A stretch of 64,000 nt of DNA from positions 4,744,645 through 4,808,644 of the forward strand of contig CP022114.1 in NCBI GenBank assembly GCA_002211745.1. Reading direction: 5' to 3'. Each line of letters begins with the position of its first letter. Position 1 is the stretch's first letter. The stretch is from Kluyvera genomosp. 3. Lineage in GTDB: Bacteria; Pseudomonadota; Gammaproteobacteria; Enterobacterales; Enterobacteriaceae. Shown in pieces: positions 32,112 through 42,055 of this stretch. The notes beneath the pieces were generated by a model. That model was given only the letters and a program-made list of their open reading frames with translations. It had not been told where the DNA came from and searched no databases. A program made the position numbers and the translations under genes.

Positions 32112-33346
32112 CTATTTGTGCGATGGGAACACCCGCTGCGCCTTCATGATGTCGCTGGCCGGGCGACCGCTGGCAAGCAGATCGCGCATCGCTTTCAGAT
32201 ACGGAGGCAAATGACGGAAGTAGTGGCGGAAACCTTCACACAGGTAGTTTTGCTCACCGCCCTCCGTTGGGATAAAACGATGCTTAGGGCAGCCACCCCA
32301 GCACGCCCTCAGCACTTCACACTGCTTACAGGCCACCGGCAGGCGGGCAAATTTATCGCGCCCAAACTGTTCCTGCTCAGGGTATCAACCATCTGCGCAA
32401 AGCTGTGTTGATGGAGATTGCCGAGCTGGAATTCCGGGTAGACATAGTGATCACAGGCATAAACATCACCGCTGTGCTCAACAACGATCGAGCGCCCGCA
32501 GGTGGGCTGATGATGACACACCGCACCGGGCGCGCCGACAAAGTTGGCAAAAGCCCACTCAATGTTCATCACAAACTCTTTACCGACGTCGCGCTGGATC
32601 CAGCGGTCAAAAATCGCGGTAAGAAACTCACCGTAGGCTTTCGGGCGAACGGACCAGGCCGTGACCCTCTCTGCTGAATGCTCACTCCCTGGCCCCTGCA
32701 GCGAAAGCCCCACATTGGCTTCCCGCGGGCCAGCCAGACGCTCGACGACCGGGATAAACTGGATGAATTCCACGCCGGATTCACACAGAAAATCATAAAC
32801 TTTAAGCGGTTGCCGTGCGCTTTGGCGGTTCACGCAGGCCAGAATATTGTAATCAACGCCGTGTTTTTGCAGTAGCGCCAGCGCGCGCATCACCAGCTTG
32901 TGCGTGGGCTTGCCGCCTTTTGTCAGACGATAGGCGTTGTGAATCTCCGCCGGACCATCCAGAGACAGGCCGATTAAAAAACGCTGCTCGCGGAAAAAGA
33001 GGCACCACTCGTCATTCAGCAACACGCCGTTGGTCTGAAAACTGTTGCTGATGCGTCGACCCGCGCCGTATTTAGCCTGTAACGCCACCGCGCGACGATA
33101 AAAGTCGAGCCCCAGCAGCGTCGGCTCGCCACCCTGCCAGGTAAAGGCCACTTCAGCCTGCGCTTCAACGGCGGCAATATAGTTTTTGATGTAGGCCTCC
33201 AGCGTCTGGTCACTCATGCGTGAACAGACGTCAGGGTAAAGCGCTTGCTTCTCAAGATAGAAACAGTAGGTACAGTTGAGGTTGCAGTCAGAGCCGCTGG
33301 GCTTGGCCATCGCGTGAAACGCGCGGATTGGGATCTGTTGGGGCAT
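32112..33346 (-). CDS. aslB: Anaerobic sulfatase-maturating enzyme (radical SAM, SPASM)
   Basis: Oxidises the active-site Ser (or Cys) of sulfatases to formylglycine. The radical SAM cluster motif CNLNCTYC is near residue 26, and the C-terminal SPASM cysteines occur in HHQPTCGRS, VYACDHY and CKQCEVLRACWGGCPKHR. Start at MPQQIPIRAFHAMAKPSG (ATG 33344-33346). One base is missing near 32382, before FARLPVACKQC. Repaired length is 411 residues (E. coli 411). Convergent with its likely substrate gene aslA. Confidence 0.94.
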
Positions 33347-33461
33347 CGTCTCGCCATCCTTATGCACGGGAATGCTTTATCATAGTGAAGCATCCCTCAG
33401 CGAAAGGGGCGTTTTTTGCGCATGGCGAGAAATTCGGAAATGTGCTCGGAACGGAGAAAAC

Positions 33462-33485
33462 AAAAAACCCCGCCGAAGCGGGGTT
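33462..33485 (-). terminator. Terminator of the tRNA operon
   Basis: On the minus strand AACCCCGC-TTCG-GCGGGGTT followed by a run of T; a perfect 8-bp stem with a stable UUCG loop, 7 bases after the proM CCA end. Confidence 0.85.
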
Positions 33486-33491
33486 CAAAAT

Positions 33492-33568
33492 TGGTCGGCG
33501 AGAGAGGATTCGAACCTCCGACCCACTGGTCCCAAACCAGTTGCGCTACCAAGCTGCGCTACTCGCCG
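33492..33568 (-). tRNA. proM: tRNA-Pro (TGG)
   Basis: 77 nt with encoded CCA. The anticodon stem CTGGT/ACCAG encloses TTTGGGA, giving anticodon TGG; T-loop GTTCGAATCC. Last tRNA of the argX-hisR-leuT-proM operon, the E. coli order. Confidence 0.95.
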
Positions 33569-33610
33569 AAATACTGCTTTTTGAATTTTTAGTTCAATTC
33601 GTTAAAGTCG

Positions 33611-33695
33611 TGGTGCGAGGGGGGGACTCGAACCCCCACATCCTAAGGACACTAACACCTGAAGCTAGCGCGTCTACCAATTCCGCCACCTTCGC
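33611..33695 (-). tRNA. leuT: tRNA-Leu (CAG), two bases short
   Basis: Long-variable-arm tRNA with anticodon CAG in CTTCAGGT and encoded CCA. It is 85 nt where 87 is expected. The variable arm TGTCC-TTA-GGATG lacks one loop base compared with TTAC, and the run joining T-stem and acceptor stem has seven C instead of the eight needed for a full T stem plus acceptor. Both look like the same single-base losses seen in the protein genes. Confidence 0.92.
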
Positions 33696-33718
33696 AAATT
33701 CACAACTCTATCAAATAA

Positions 33719-33795
33719 TGGGGTGGCTAATGGGATTCGAACCCACGACAACTGGAATCACAATCCAGGGCTCTACCAACTGAGCTATAGCCACC
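33719..33795 (-). tRNA. hisR: tRNA-His (GTG)
   Basis: 77 nt including the extra 5' G(-1) typical of tRNA-His and encoded CCA. Anticodon GTG in GGATTGTGATTCC. Intact. Confidence 0.95.
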
Positions 33796-33852
33796 ACTGC
33801 AAATCTTTTACGCGGTCTTAAAAAAACCACCGCAGCTCCAGCACCGGGTAAA

Positions 33853-33929
<77 letters not shown>

Positions 33930-33950
33930 TTAGCGCCGTTGCGGGGTCGG

Positions 33951-33978
33951 ATAATACGGACTTCCTACCCGCTGTCTA
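33951..33978 (-). promoter_or_regulatory. Promoter of the tRNA operon
   Basis: On the minus strand TAGACA (-35), a 16-base spacer and TATTAT (-10), followed by the GC-rich discriminator CCGACCCCGC typical of stringently controlled stable-RNA promoters. Confidence 0.65.
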
Positions 33979-34030
33979 GTGCCTTTTTAAAGAAAATTAT
34001 CGTTTGCTCATGGTTTGTGCGTTTTGCTGC

Positions 34031-35412
34031 TTATTTCTGCACTTTTTGCACTTCAACGCCCTTGCCCATGCCAAAAACCTTATAAACCACGGTCACGATG
34101 GCCAAAAACAGCGCGCCCACAAACAGCGACATACGGGTATCGTCATTGAAGCCCATACCGATCAGCACACAAATCAGGAACGCCATGGTCAAATAGTTGG
34201 CCCACGGGAACATAATTGAGCGGAACGGATGGCTGGCAATCGCCGCTTTATGTGCGCGACGGAAACGCAGCTGGCTAATCAGAATAACAAACCACGGCAC
34301 CATCCCGGCAGCACGCTGGCGCTGTAAACGTAGACGAATACACGCTGCGGGTTTGGAATGATGTAGTTCAGGCAGGAGCCAATCAGCAGAATAACAATCG
34401 ACACGCTCACCCCAACCGCCGGTACGCCGCTTTTGCTCACTTTACCCATCGCCGCAGGCAGCTGACGGTTTTTCGCCAGCGCGTAAAGCATGCGCCCGCA
34501 GCTGTACATTCCGCTGTTACAGCCAGACAGCGCCGCTGTCAGTACCACGAAGTTGATAATGCCCGCCGCCGCGGTGATACCGATTTTGGCGAAGGTCAGT
34601 ACAAACGGGCTGCCGTTAGTGCCAATTTCATTCCACGGGAAGATGGTGACGATAACGAAAATCGCGCCCACGTAGAAAATCAGGATGCGCCACAGCACTT
34701 TGCCTACCGCGCTGCGCAGAGTCACCTGCGGGTTCCTGGCTTCACCGGCCGTCATGCCGATAAGCTCTACGCCCTGATAGGAAGCCACAACGATGCACAA
34801 TGCCGTCAGGAAGCCCTTCCAGCCGCCCGCGAAGAAGCCGCCGTGTTCAGTGAGGTTGCTAAAACCGATGGAGGTGCCGCCGTTGCCAAAGCCAAAGAAA
34901 ATCACGCCAAGACCAATGACGATCATCACGATAATGGTGGTGACCTTAATCATTGCGAACCAGAACTCAATTTCCCCGTACAAGCGCACCGCCGCCAGGT
35001 TAGCCAGCGCCACCAGCCCACGGCAATCAGCGCCGGGATCCACTGCGCCATCTCCGGGAACCAGAACTGCACGTACACCCTATCGCCGTAATCTCCGAAA
35101 TCCCGACCGCCATCCACATAAACCAGTAGGACCAGGCGGTGAGGTAGCCGAAGAACGGGCTCATATAACGGTGCGCGTAAACAGCGAACGAGCCGGTGAC
35201 CGGTTCGATAAACAGCATTTCGCCCATCGAACGCATAATGAAGAAAACAAAAACCCCGGCCAGAATGTAGGCCAGCAGCACCGACGGGCCGGCCCACTTC
35301 AGGGTGCTTGCCGCCCCATGAACAGGCCGACGCCAATGGTGCCGCCAAGGGCAATCAATTCAATATGACGGGCTTCCAGACCGCGCTGGAGCTCCGGTTT
35401 ATTCTCTGCCAT
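34031..35412 (-). CDS. yifK: Amino-acid permease YifK (APC family)
   Basis: Twelve-helix amino acid/polyamine/organocation transporter; in E. coli/Salmonella reported as a threonine-proton symporter and a GcvB target. The family signature [18 protein letters not shown] is at the N-terminus (ATG 35410-35412). Four bases are missing, near 35316 (LFMGAAST), 35079 (AIGVYVQFW), 35018 ([10 protein letters not shown]) and 34305 (VLPGMVPWF). Repaired length is 461 residues as in E. coli. It lies downstream of wecG but beyond a hairpin, so it is probably transcribed separately. Confidence 0.94.
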
Positions 35413-35592
35413 AGATCCTCTGTGTTTGCATTTATGCCCGGTCGATGCCGGTTTTATTTTTATAGAAAAAAAGATGTCTTTCGGATGTGGACATATCCGT
35501 AGAAATACGGATACATCGTCAGGGCATGCGAATGGTTTAACAATTTCACACAAATGGCAAATATAAATGAGGGATAACGTATCGAGATTGTG

Positions 35593-35623
35593 AATGAATC
35601 ACGCAGGAAATGCGTGATTCATT
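35593..35623 (-). terminator. Hairpin at the end of the ECA operon
   Basis: A perfect 13-bp inverted repeat, AATGAATCACGCA (35593-35605) and TGCGTGATTCATT (35611-35623), with a 5-base loop, 20 bp after the wecG stop. There is no long T-run, so termination or 3'-end protection are both possible. Confidence 0.5.
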
Positions 35624-35643
35624 GCGAATAATGCGCGGAATAT

Positions 35644-36383
35644 TCAGAGGTTATTGGTGTAATGCCAGCGTAAATAGCGCAGCAGGCGCAGCTGGCGCGT
35701 GATGCGGCTCGGCTGGGAAAACAGGCGATAAAGCCACTCCAGCCCAGCGTTTGCCACACCTTAGGCGCGCGTTTGACGTGGCCGGTAAAGACGTCGTAAG
35801 TGCCGCCCACCCCCATGTAGAGGGCGTCAGGGTAAACCTGACGGCAGTCGCGCATCAGGATTTCCTGCTTAGGCGAGCCCATCGCTACGGTCACGATTTT
35901 CGCCCCGCTGTCGCGGATACGTTCAAACAACGCGGGACGCTGCTCGGCGGTGAAATAGCCATCCTGGGTACCCACCAGATTGACGTTCCACTGCTGACGC
36001 AGTTTTTGCGCCGTTTCGGCCATCACCTCCGGCTTACCGCCGACCAGAAACACCGGTGTCCCTTCCGCGCCCGCGCGCGCCATCAGCGCCTCCCACAGGT
36101 CGGCCCCCGCCACACGCGACACATCAGCATTTGGGTATTTCTTACGTACGGATCGCACTACCGAGATACCGTCGGCATATTTAAACTCGGCGTCGTTAAT
36201 CAACGCCCGCACTTCGGTGTTATCTTCCAGCGTCAGCATCTTCTCGGCGTTGATCGCCACCAGAGTCCCTTGCTTCAGATTGCCACCCGCATACAGATAG
36301 TCCAGCGCGTGCTGCATATTGCGCCAGCCGATGAGGTTGATCCCGCGTAGGGTATAAGTCGGCGCGGTCCGTAAGTCAGCCAT
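35644..36383 (-). CDS. wecG: ECA lipid II synthase (UDP-ManNAcA transferase)
   Basis: Adds ManNAcA from UDP-ManNAcA to undecaprenyl-PP-GlcNAc (ECA lipid I to lipid II) at the cytoplasmic face. WecG/TagA/CpsF family, with the conserved [10 protein letters not shown] and MGSPKQEI motifs. Start at [12 protein letters not shown] (ATG 36381-36383); an upstream in-frame ATG at 36398 would overlap wzyE more. One base is missing near 35744 ([11 protein letters not shown]). Repaired length is 246 residues as in E. coli, ending at TGA 35644-35646. Last gene of the operon. Confidence 0.95.
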
Positions 36384-36384
36384 T

Positions 36385-37732
36385 TTATCCTTCTCCAACC
36401 TGCGCAGGGCGTTTTAACCGCTGATGAATCAGCCCCGCGCTCTCAAACAACCAGTACAGCAATTTCGCCACCAGCAAACAGAAACCAAAGATGACCATAA
36501 AGAAGACGACGCGAGAACCGAACGAATCCAACCCTCACGCGCCAGCACGATCATGTTGAAAATTGCGCCAAAACAGAAACTGTGCAGAATGGCCGCCTTA
36601 TAGCGATTCGGCTCCTGGTTGCCCAGACTATACAGCCAGTCGAACCATTTGATAATCAGGCCAACCGCGACCGCGCCCAGCGGCACAAACCACATGCCGC
36701 CCATCACCACCAGCGAGCCAATCAGCGTCGGTGAGATAGCCAGTCCGGAGTGGTTGTTAAGCACTTCCCAGGTAAAGTAGTTGGCGGTATTCAGCACAAT
36801 GCCTGGACGCGATGGCCACAACCAACTGGGGATAAAGACGTAAAAGTCGCGCACCATTGGCGCCAGGCCCTGGAAGTCCATCTTATCGTAGTTTTGCAGC
36901 AGCAGCGCCAGGTTCTCCCACGGCGAGAAGGTATCGCGCGTAAGGTAAAGGAAGGTATAAAACGCTTCGTCACCACTGACGTTCATACCGTAGCGCTTCA
37001 ACGCCAGCCAGAACATGCCAACGATGCCCAGCACGCCCGCCGCCACCAGCATCCACAGCGAAATCCAGCCGCGAATAATACCGATAAACAGGAAGATAGC
37101 GAAAGCGATGATAATGTTTGCTCGCGTGCCGCCGACGATAGCATAGGTCAGCAGGCCGAAGGCCACGGTAGCAATCAGGAAGCCAATCCACGCTTTAAAG
37201 CTCGGCTTGAGAAAATAGACAACCAGCATCGCCGGAATAAAGAAGTAAAAGAAGCGCTTAAGCGCGACCCGGAGACCTCATTGGAAAAAATCTGGCTATA
37301 GGAGTGCAGCTTAAAGAGCAGAAAACCGTTGTGCAGGAAGAACGTGCCGACCGTCAACAGCGCAAGCCCCATCAGCAATACCCAGGTAATATGCGTCTCA
37401 ACCCGGTTCATGGTAAACAGCGGGCGGCGCGTGACCGTCGCATTGGCAGGGCGCAGCCGGGTTTTGTATGTGACGTAGTACACCGCGTAGAAACAGACCG
37501 AAATCAGTAGCGTTTGCAGCAATACATCAGGCGGAGAAACGCCGACGCCGAAGCGAAACACCAGGGTACAGGTCAGCGGGAAGCCGAAGAAAAAAGTCAG
37601 CAGGAACAACAACGAAAAGAAGACGTTGAAGTTAAAACGCACGCGGCGAAACTCAAACCACGTCAGGGTGCCGATAAACAGTGTCGACAGCAGCCAGACG
37701 ACGAACAGCCCGGTAAACTGCATTTCGCTCAT
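36385..37732 (-). CDS. wzyE: ECA polymerase WzyE
   Basis: Polytopic inner-membrane polymerase joining ECA trisaccharide repeats on the periplasmic side. Starts [15 protein letters not shown] (ATG 37730-37732), with many hydrophobic segments such as [15 protein letters not shown]. Bases are missing near 37269 (VSGVALKRFF) and 36534 (REGLDSFGS). Repaired length is 449 residues (E. coli 450), ending QVGEG at TAA 36385-36387. The start overlaps the wecF stop (ATGA). Confidence 0.94.
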
Positions 37733-38807
37733 ACCGCTTCCCCGCCGCCAGTTGCAACGCCCGATGCCATGGCGCCAGATAGTTAGGTTTGAAAAAGGCG
37801 ATGGCGTTTTTGTCCACCAGCGCCAACTGACGCTGGGCTTCTCGCACCATCGGATCGGTGAGCGCGTCATCAGTAAACAACACGGGAATGTTTTGCTCGG
37901 CCATATCCAGCCAGAACGGGTTCTGACGGTTCAACACGCAGGGGATCCCCGCCTGAATGAGCAAGCACAGCGTGCCAATACCCTGCTGGCGCGCAAAAAT
38001 AAAATAGCCCAGGTCGCAGCGGCGCAACAGGGCAAGATAGGCGTCAAATTCCAGCTTTTCGCGCAGAATCTGCACATTTTCTTTGCTGAACAACACCTGC
38101 GCTGCGTGGTCTACTTCAGCGATATAAGCCTCGTTGTTGGCCGGGTAGCCCATCGGTACGATCACGTTCACCGTGTCGCCAAACTGCTGGTGCACCGCCT
38201 TCAGCGCGGCAATGTGTTCGTTACTACGATCGCCAGAGTTGCCCACCAGAATGGTCAACTTGCCTTCTCGCGGCGTGGAATCCGCCAGCGAATTCAGCGC
38301 CGGATCCATCCGCGTCGGGAAATAGAGCACCTCACCGGGCACCTGCGGGTGCATATTGCCGAAATAGCTCAGATCGCCGCAGGTGGCGAACACGCGCCCT
38401 ACGCGGCCTTGTGCCATCCGGCGCAGCGGATAGAACAGGCGGAACTTCAGGCCACGCGAGACTTCATACAGATCGGCTCCCCAGATATGCCAGCTCACCT
38501 GCGACGGCTTCAGGCCGCCGCTCAGTAACGCCAACCAGATGCCGATATTAAACTGGCCGTGGAAGAAGAATCGCTGCTGGCGATTGGCCTTCGCCTTCGC
38601 CACCACGGCTTTCGCCAGCGCCGATTTATCGACGTAGCGTTCAATCATCAGCGAAGGGCACGCGGCCTCCAGGCCGTCGTCTTTGCTGACCACCATAAAC
38701 TGACGGGCGTGTGCAGGCTCTTCGGCCAGCTCCTCGGCAAAAAACCGCAGCACTGTCTGGTTATGATGAGGGATATCCGATCCCAGGATATGTATCAGTT
38801 CGGTCAT
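37729..38807 (-). CDS. wecF: TDP-Fuc4NAc transferase (ECA lipid III synthase)
   Basis: Transfers Fuc4NAc from TDP-Fuc4NAc to lipid II, completing the ECA trisaccharide. The GT56-family motif HIWGADLYE and the conserved [13 protein letters not shown] are present. Start [16 protein letters not shown]. One base is missing near 37741; restoring it ends the protein AAGEAV at TGA 37729-37731, 359 residues as in E. coli. Stop and start codons overlap those of wzyE and wzxE by 4 bases each. Confidence 0.95.
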
Positions 38808-40048
38808 TGCCGTTTACGCCAAATTAAAAATACGCCGCTACACAGCGCGAAATAAACAATATAGGTCGCCATATAGGCCTGTGCCGCCCCAGCGCACCGT
38901 GCGCCGGAATCAGCCAGTGCGAGAACGCCGTGAGCAGCGTGAACTGACTCAGTTCCGCCAGAATATAAAAGCGCAGCGAAGCCTTAGCGATGACTAAATA
39001 ACCAAAAACGTAAGCGCCTACTTTCAATACATCGCCACCAGCTGCCACGCGAACAGGTCGCGCATGGCGACAAACTTCGAGGAGAACAGCAGCCAGATAG
39101 CAAAATCGCGCAGCAACCAGACGGTCAGACTCGCCGCCGCCACGGCGGGTAATACAAACTTCAGCGAGCGGCCAATTTCGCGGGAAATATCCTGCTTCGC
39201 GACCAGGCGCGATAACGTTGGTAGCAAATAGACGCTAAACGAAGCGGTAATAAACTGTAGATAAGCGTCGGAGATACTGCTGACGCCCTGCCAGATCCCG
39301 ACTTCATCCCAGCTGTAGTGCGCCGCCATCAGGTTTCGCATCATCACGTAGGCCACCGGCATCGTGACCGAGGTAATCAGCGCCATCAGGGTAAATTTAC
39401 CCAACTGGCCCGCCAGCGCATTGTCCCACTGCGGCTTGAGATAACCCACGGAATCTGGCCGCGCCGGGTTAACATCACCGCCGCGGGAATGACAATCAGC
39501 GCTGGCACCAGCGCCAACCCCAGTAGCGCCCCTCGTAACCGCCTAACCGATAGCAGGCGTAATAGGCCACAACGCCAATCAGGCTCCCGGCGATCAACGA
39601 CAGCGCATTACCCGCCGCATCGCGGAACCCTTTCATCAGCGCCAACAGCAGGTTTGCCCAGGCGATGCCCATCTGTACCAGCGCAACCAGCCGTACCAGC
39701 CCTGATAGTGGCTATGGCCAAACAGGCCCTGACTTATCGGTGCCGCCGCCAGCAGGAAAATCGCCGCCAGTAGCGTCGAAAAACCCAACACCATCGCCGA
39801 GGAGGTGCCGACGACCTGCCGCAAGCGTGCCGGATCGTCATGATGCTGGGCAACAAATTTCGTCACCCCGTTGAAAATACCGGCCCGGCGAGTACGCCGA
39901 GCACGGTCACAAGTTGGCGGAAGTTACCCGCCTGGCCGACGCCCGAGGGGCCAAACGACACTGCCAGCAGTTTCACCACCAGCAGGCCAACGCCAATTTT
40001 TACCAGCGTGGACGCGGCGGTCCACACCGAAGCTTTTGCCAGCGACAT
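38804..40048 (-). CDS. wzxE: ECA lipid III flippase WzxE, heavily frameshifted
   Basis: MOP-superfamily flippase (about 12 helices) moving undecaprenyl-PP-trisaccharide across the inner membrane. Start [19 protein letters not shown] (ATG 40046-40048). Six one-base deletions lie near 39885, 39701, 39530, 39450, 39035 and 38888; the pieces read [49 protein letters not shown] and [12 protein letters not shown] in order. Adding six bases gives 416 residues, the E. coli length. No other gene in the window carries more breaks. Confidence 0.92.
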
Positions 40049-40049
40049 A

Positions 40050-41180
40050 TCAGGCGAAGTAGCTCAGCAGCGTATTGATCACCGTGCGCTGATTGACCGG
40101 CGACAAGTTGTAGAACAGCGGTAAACGAAGTAGGCGCTCACTTTCTTTGGTGGTGAAGCGATCTTCACCGTGGAACTCGCCAAACTTCTCGCCCGCCGGG
40201 CAGGAGTGCAGCGGAATATAGTGGAATACCGCCAGAATCTCGGCCTCTTTCAGCCAGTTAATCAGCGCGCTACGGTCTTCAACGTCGCGCAGCTTGATGT
40301 AAAACATGTGCGCATTATGGCCGCAGTCTTGCGGAATCACCGGCAGGTCAATACGTCCGGTTTTGGCCAGCGGCAGCAGCGCGTCATAGTAGCTCTGCCA
40401 TAACGCGAGACGTTGCTTGTTGATACGGTCGGCGGCTTCGAGCTGCGCCCACAGATAGGCGGCCTGCAGATCGGACATCAGGTAGCTCGAACCAATATCG
40501 CGCCAGGTGTACTTATCCACCAGCCCACGGAAGAACTGGCTACGGTTGGTGCCTTTTTCGCGGATGATTTCCGCCCGCTCGACCAGCGCACGATCGTTAA
40601 TCAGCGTTGCGCCGCCTTCACCACCTGCGGTGTAGTTTTTGGTTTCGTGGAAGCTGAAGCAACCGATATGGCCGATGGAGCCCAGCGCGCGGCCTTTGTA
40701 GGTCGACATCACGCCCTGCGCGGCGTCTTCTACCACGAACAGGTTGTACTTCTTCGCCAGCGCCATGATGGTGTCCATCTCGCAGGCCACGCCCGCGTAG
40801 TGCACTGGCACGATGGCGCGGGTTTTGTCGGTGATTGCCGCTTCAATCCGCGTCTCATCGATGTTCATGGTCTCTTTATGCACGTCGACAAACACAATTT
40901 TGGCGCCGCGCAGCACGAAGGCGTTGGCGGTGGAGACAAAGGTATAGCTCGGCATGATCACTTCGTCGCCCGGCTGGATATCCAGCAGGATGGCCGCCAT
41001 CTCCAGCGATGCGGTACAGGACGGCGTTAACAGCACTTTGGCGCTACCAAAGCGTTGCTCCATCCACTGCTGGCAGCGGCGGGTAAAGCCGCCGTCGCCG
41101 CACAACTTGCCGCTGCCCATCGCGGATTGCATGTAATCGAGTTCGGTACCCACGACTGGTGGGGCGTTAAATGGGATCAT
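40050..41180 (-). CDS. wecE: dTDP-4-amino-4,6-dideoxygalactose transaminase
   Basis: PLP-dependent sugar aminotransferase (DegT family) converting dTDP-4-keto-6-deoxyglucose to dTDP-Fuc4N. The PLP lysine is in FSFHETKNYTAGGEGG and the PLP-ring aspartate in VVEDAAQG. Start MIPFNAPPVVGTELDY (ATG 41178-41180); 376 residues, intact. The stop TCA/TGA region abuts the wzxE start with a 1-base gap. Confidence 0.97.
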   Translation of the reverse strand: MIPFNAPPVVGTELDYMQSAMGSGKLCGDGGFTRRCQQWMEQRFGSAKVLLTPSCTASLEMAAILLDIQPGDEVIMPSYTFVSTANAFVLRGAKIVFVDVHKETMNIDETRIEAAITDKTRAIVPVHYAGVACEMDTIMALAKKYNLFVVEDAAQGVMSTYKGRALGSIGHIGCFSFHETKNYTAGGEGGATLINDRALVERAEIIREKGTNRSQFFRGLVDKYTWRDIGSSYLMSDLQAAYLWAQLEAADRINKQRLALWQSYYDALLPLAKTGRIDLPVIPQDCGHNAHMFYIKLRDVEDRSALINWLKEAEILAVFHYIPLHSCPAGEKFGEFHGEDRFTTKESERLLRLPLFYNLSPVNQRTVINTLLSYFA

Positions 41181-41184
41181 GATG

Positions 41185-41859
41185 TCACCTGTATAGCCAG
41201 TACGCGGTGCTGACGACATTAGCGCCGCTGTGAATATAGCGTTGAAGTGCTGCGGTGTTGCCGGCTTGCGTCGCCACACGTAGCGTCGATAGGCCGCGAG
41301 TATATGCCCAGCGTACCGCAGCCTGCATCAATTCTGCGCCCGCGCCGCGTCCGGCCAGCAGGCCAATACGCGCATCGGAGGCACTCAATTCTCGTAGAGA
41401 AACAAATGCGCGGATCGCGCCGTTGTTGTCGCGAAAAACCAGGCACTGGTTATCAAACGTGCCCTTAACCGCATTTTCTATCCACTGAGCATAGAAGCGG
41501 CCGCTGGCGTCGGGAGCGTACCAAGGCGCACGAAAGCGGCTTAAGGCAAACGCCTGCGCCGCCAGTGCCCGTAATTCCGGGATATCGGACTCACAAGCCA
41601 GCTGCGCCTGCGGGCAGGCTACCGGCGTGACGGGCAGCGCCAGATCGACCTCGCCTTCCACGAGCTGAAAGCCCAGCGCCTGCAGCGCATCCAGTTGCGC
41701 GACCTGGTGTGCGGCGATCTTCGCCTGCACCCGCGACCAACCCGCCAGCCGTTCGGCGGTCAGCAGCGGCGCATCGTCGGCAAAACGGACGATCGCGCTA
41801 TTCACGCCGAAAAACTGATTTTCCCACGTCAGGGGCTCAATATTGGCATCGATAGACAC
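41185..41859 (-). CDS. wecD: dTDP-fucosamine acetyltransferase
   Basis: GNAT-family enzyme (RffC) acetylating dTDP-Fuc4N with acetyl-CoA to dTDP-Fuc4NAc. The acetyl-CoA binding loop is [12 protein letters not shown]. Start is GTG 41857-41859 with TGGAG upstream; 224 residues, intact and equal to E. coli. Its usual upstream neighbour rffH is a stub here, so about 50 bp of AT-rich noncoding DNA precedes it. Confidence 0.95.
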   Translation of the reverse strand: MSIDANIEPLTWENQFFGVNSAIVRFADDAPLLTAERLAGWSRVQAKIAAHQVAQLDALQALGFQLVEGEVDLALPVTPVACPQAQLACESDIPELRALAAQAFALSRFRAPWYAPDASGRFYAQWIENAVKGTFDNQCLVFRDNNGAIRAFVSLRELSASDARIGLLAGRGAGAELMQAAVRWAYTRGLSTLRVATQAGNTAALQRYIHSGANVVSTAYWLYR

Positions 41860-41907
41860 AGTAAAACTCCAGTGGGTATTAGTCTTATACAGATTTCGAA
41901 AGGTTGA

Positions 41908-42033
41908 TTAAGGAAAACAACAATAAGGATGCACAATCAGCTTATCGTAAATCGGCAACAGCTGCTTCGACACGCCGCGGGTAATCGGATGCAGGCGCGT
42001 ACCCGAGCCGCCAGCCAGAATAATGCCTTTCAT
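41908..42033 (-). pseudogene. rffH: Truncated glucose-1-phosphate thymidylyltransferase (RffH stub)
   Basis: Only 41 codons. The first 31 ([20 protein letters not shown], then [11 protein letters not shown]) are the nucleotide-binding start of RmlA2/RffH; after that the sequence reads [10 protein letters not shown] and stops, where the intact enzyme has about 292 residues. About 780 bp are missing, a different kind of lesion from the one-base losses elsewhere. RffH makes dTDP-glucose for ECA; RmlA from an O-antigen cluster could replace it. Deletion in the genome or a misassembly are both possible. Confidence 0.85.
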
Positions 42034-42055
42034 TGCTTTTCCTCCTCCGGGCGTT

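Noticed and set aside
35299-35553. Longer yifK product starting at 35553
   Set aside because: The extra 47 residues are not conserved with E. coli YifK, and the start at 35412 gives [18 protein letters not shown] at the family position.
41908-42033. A new 41-residue peptide gene in the ECA operon
   Set aside because: The first 31 residues are plainly the RffH N-terminus, so it is a truncated rffH and not a novel gene.
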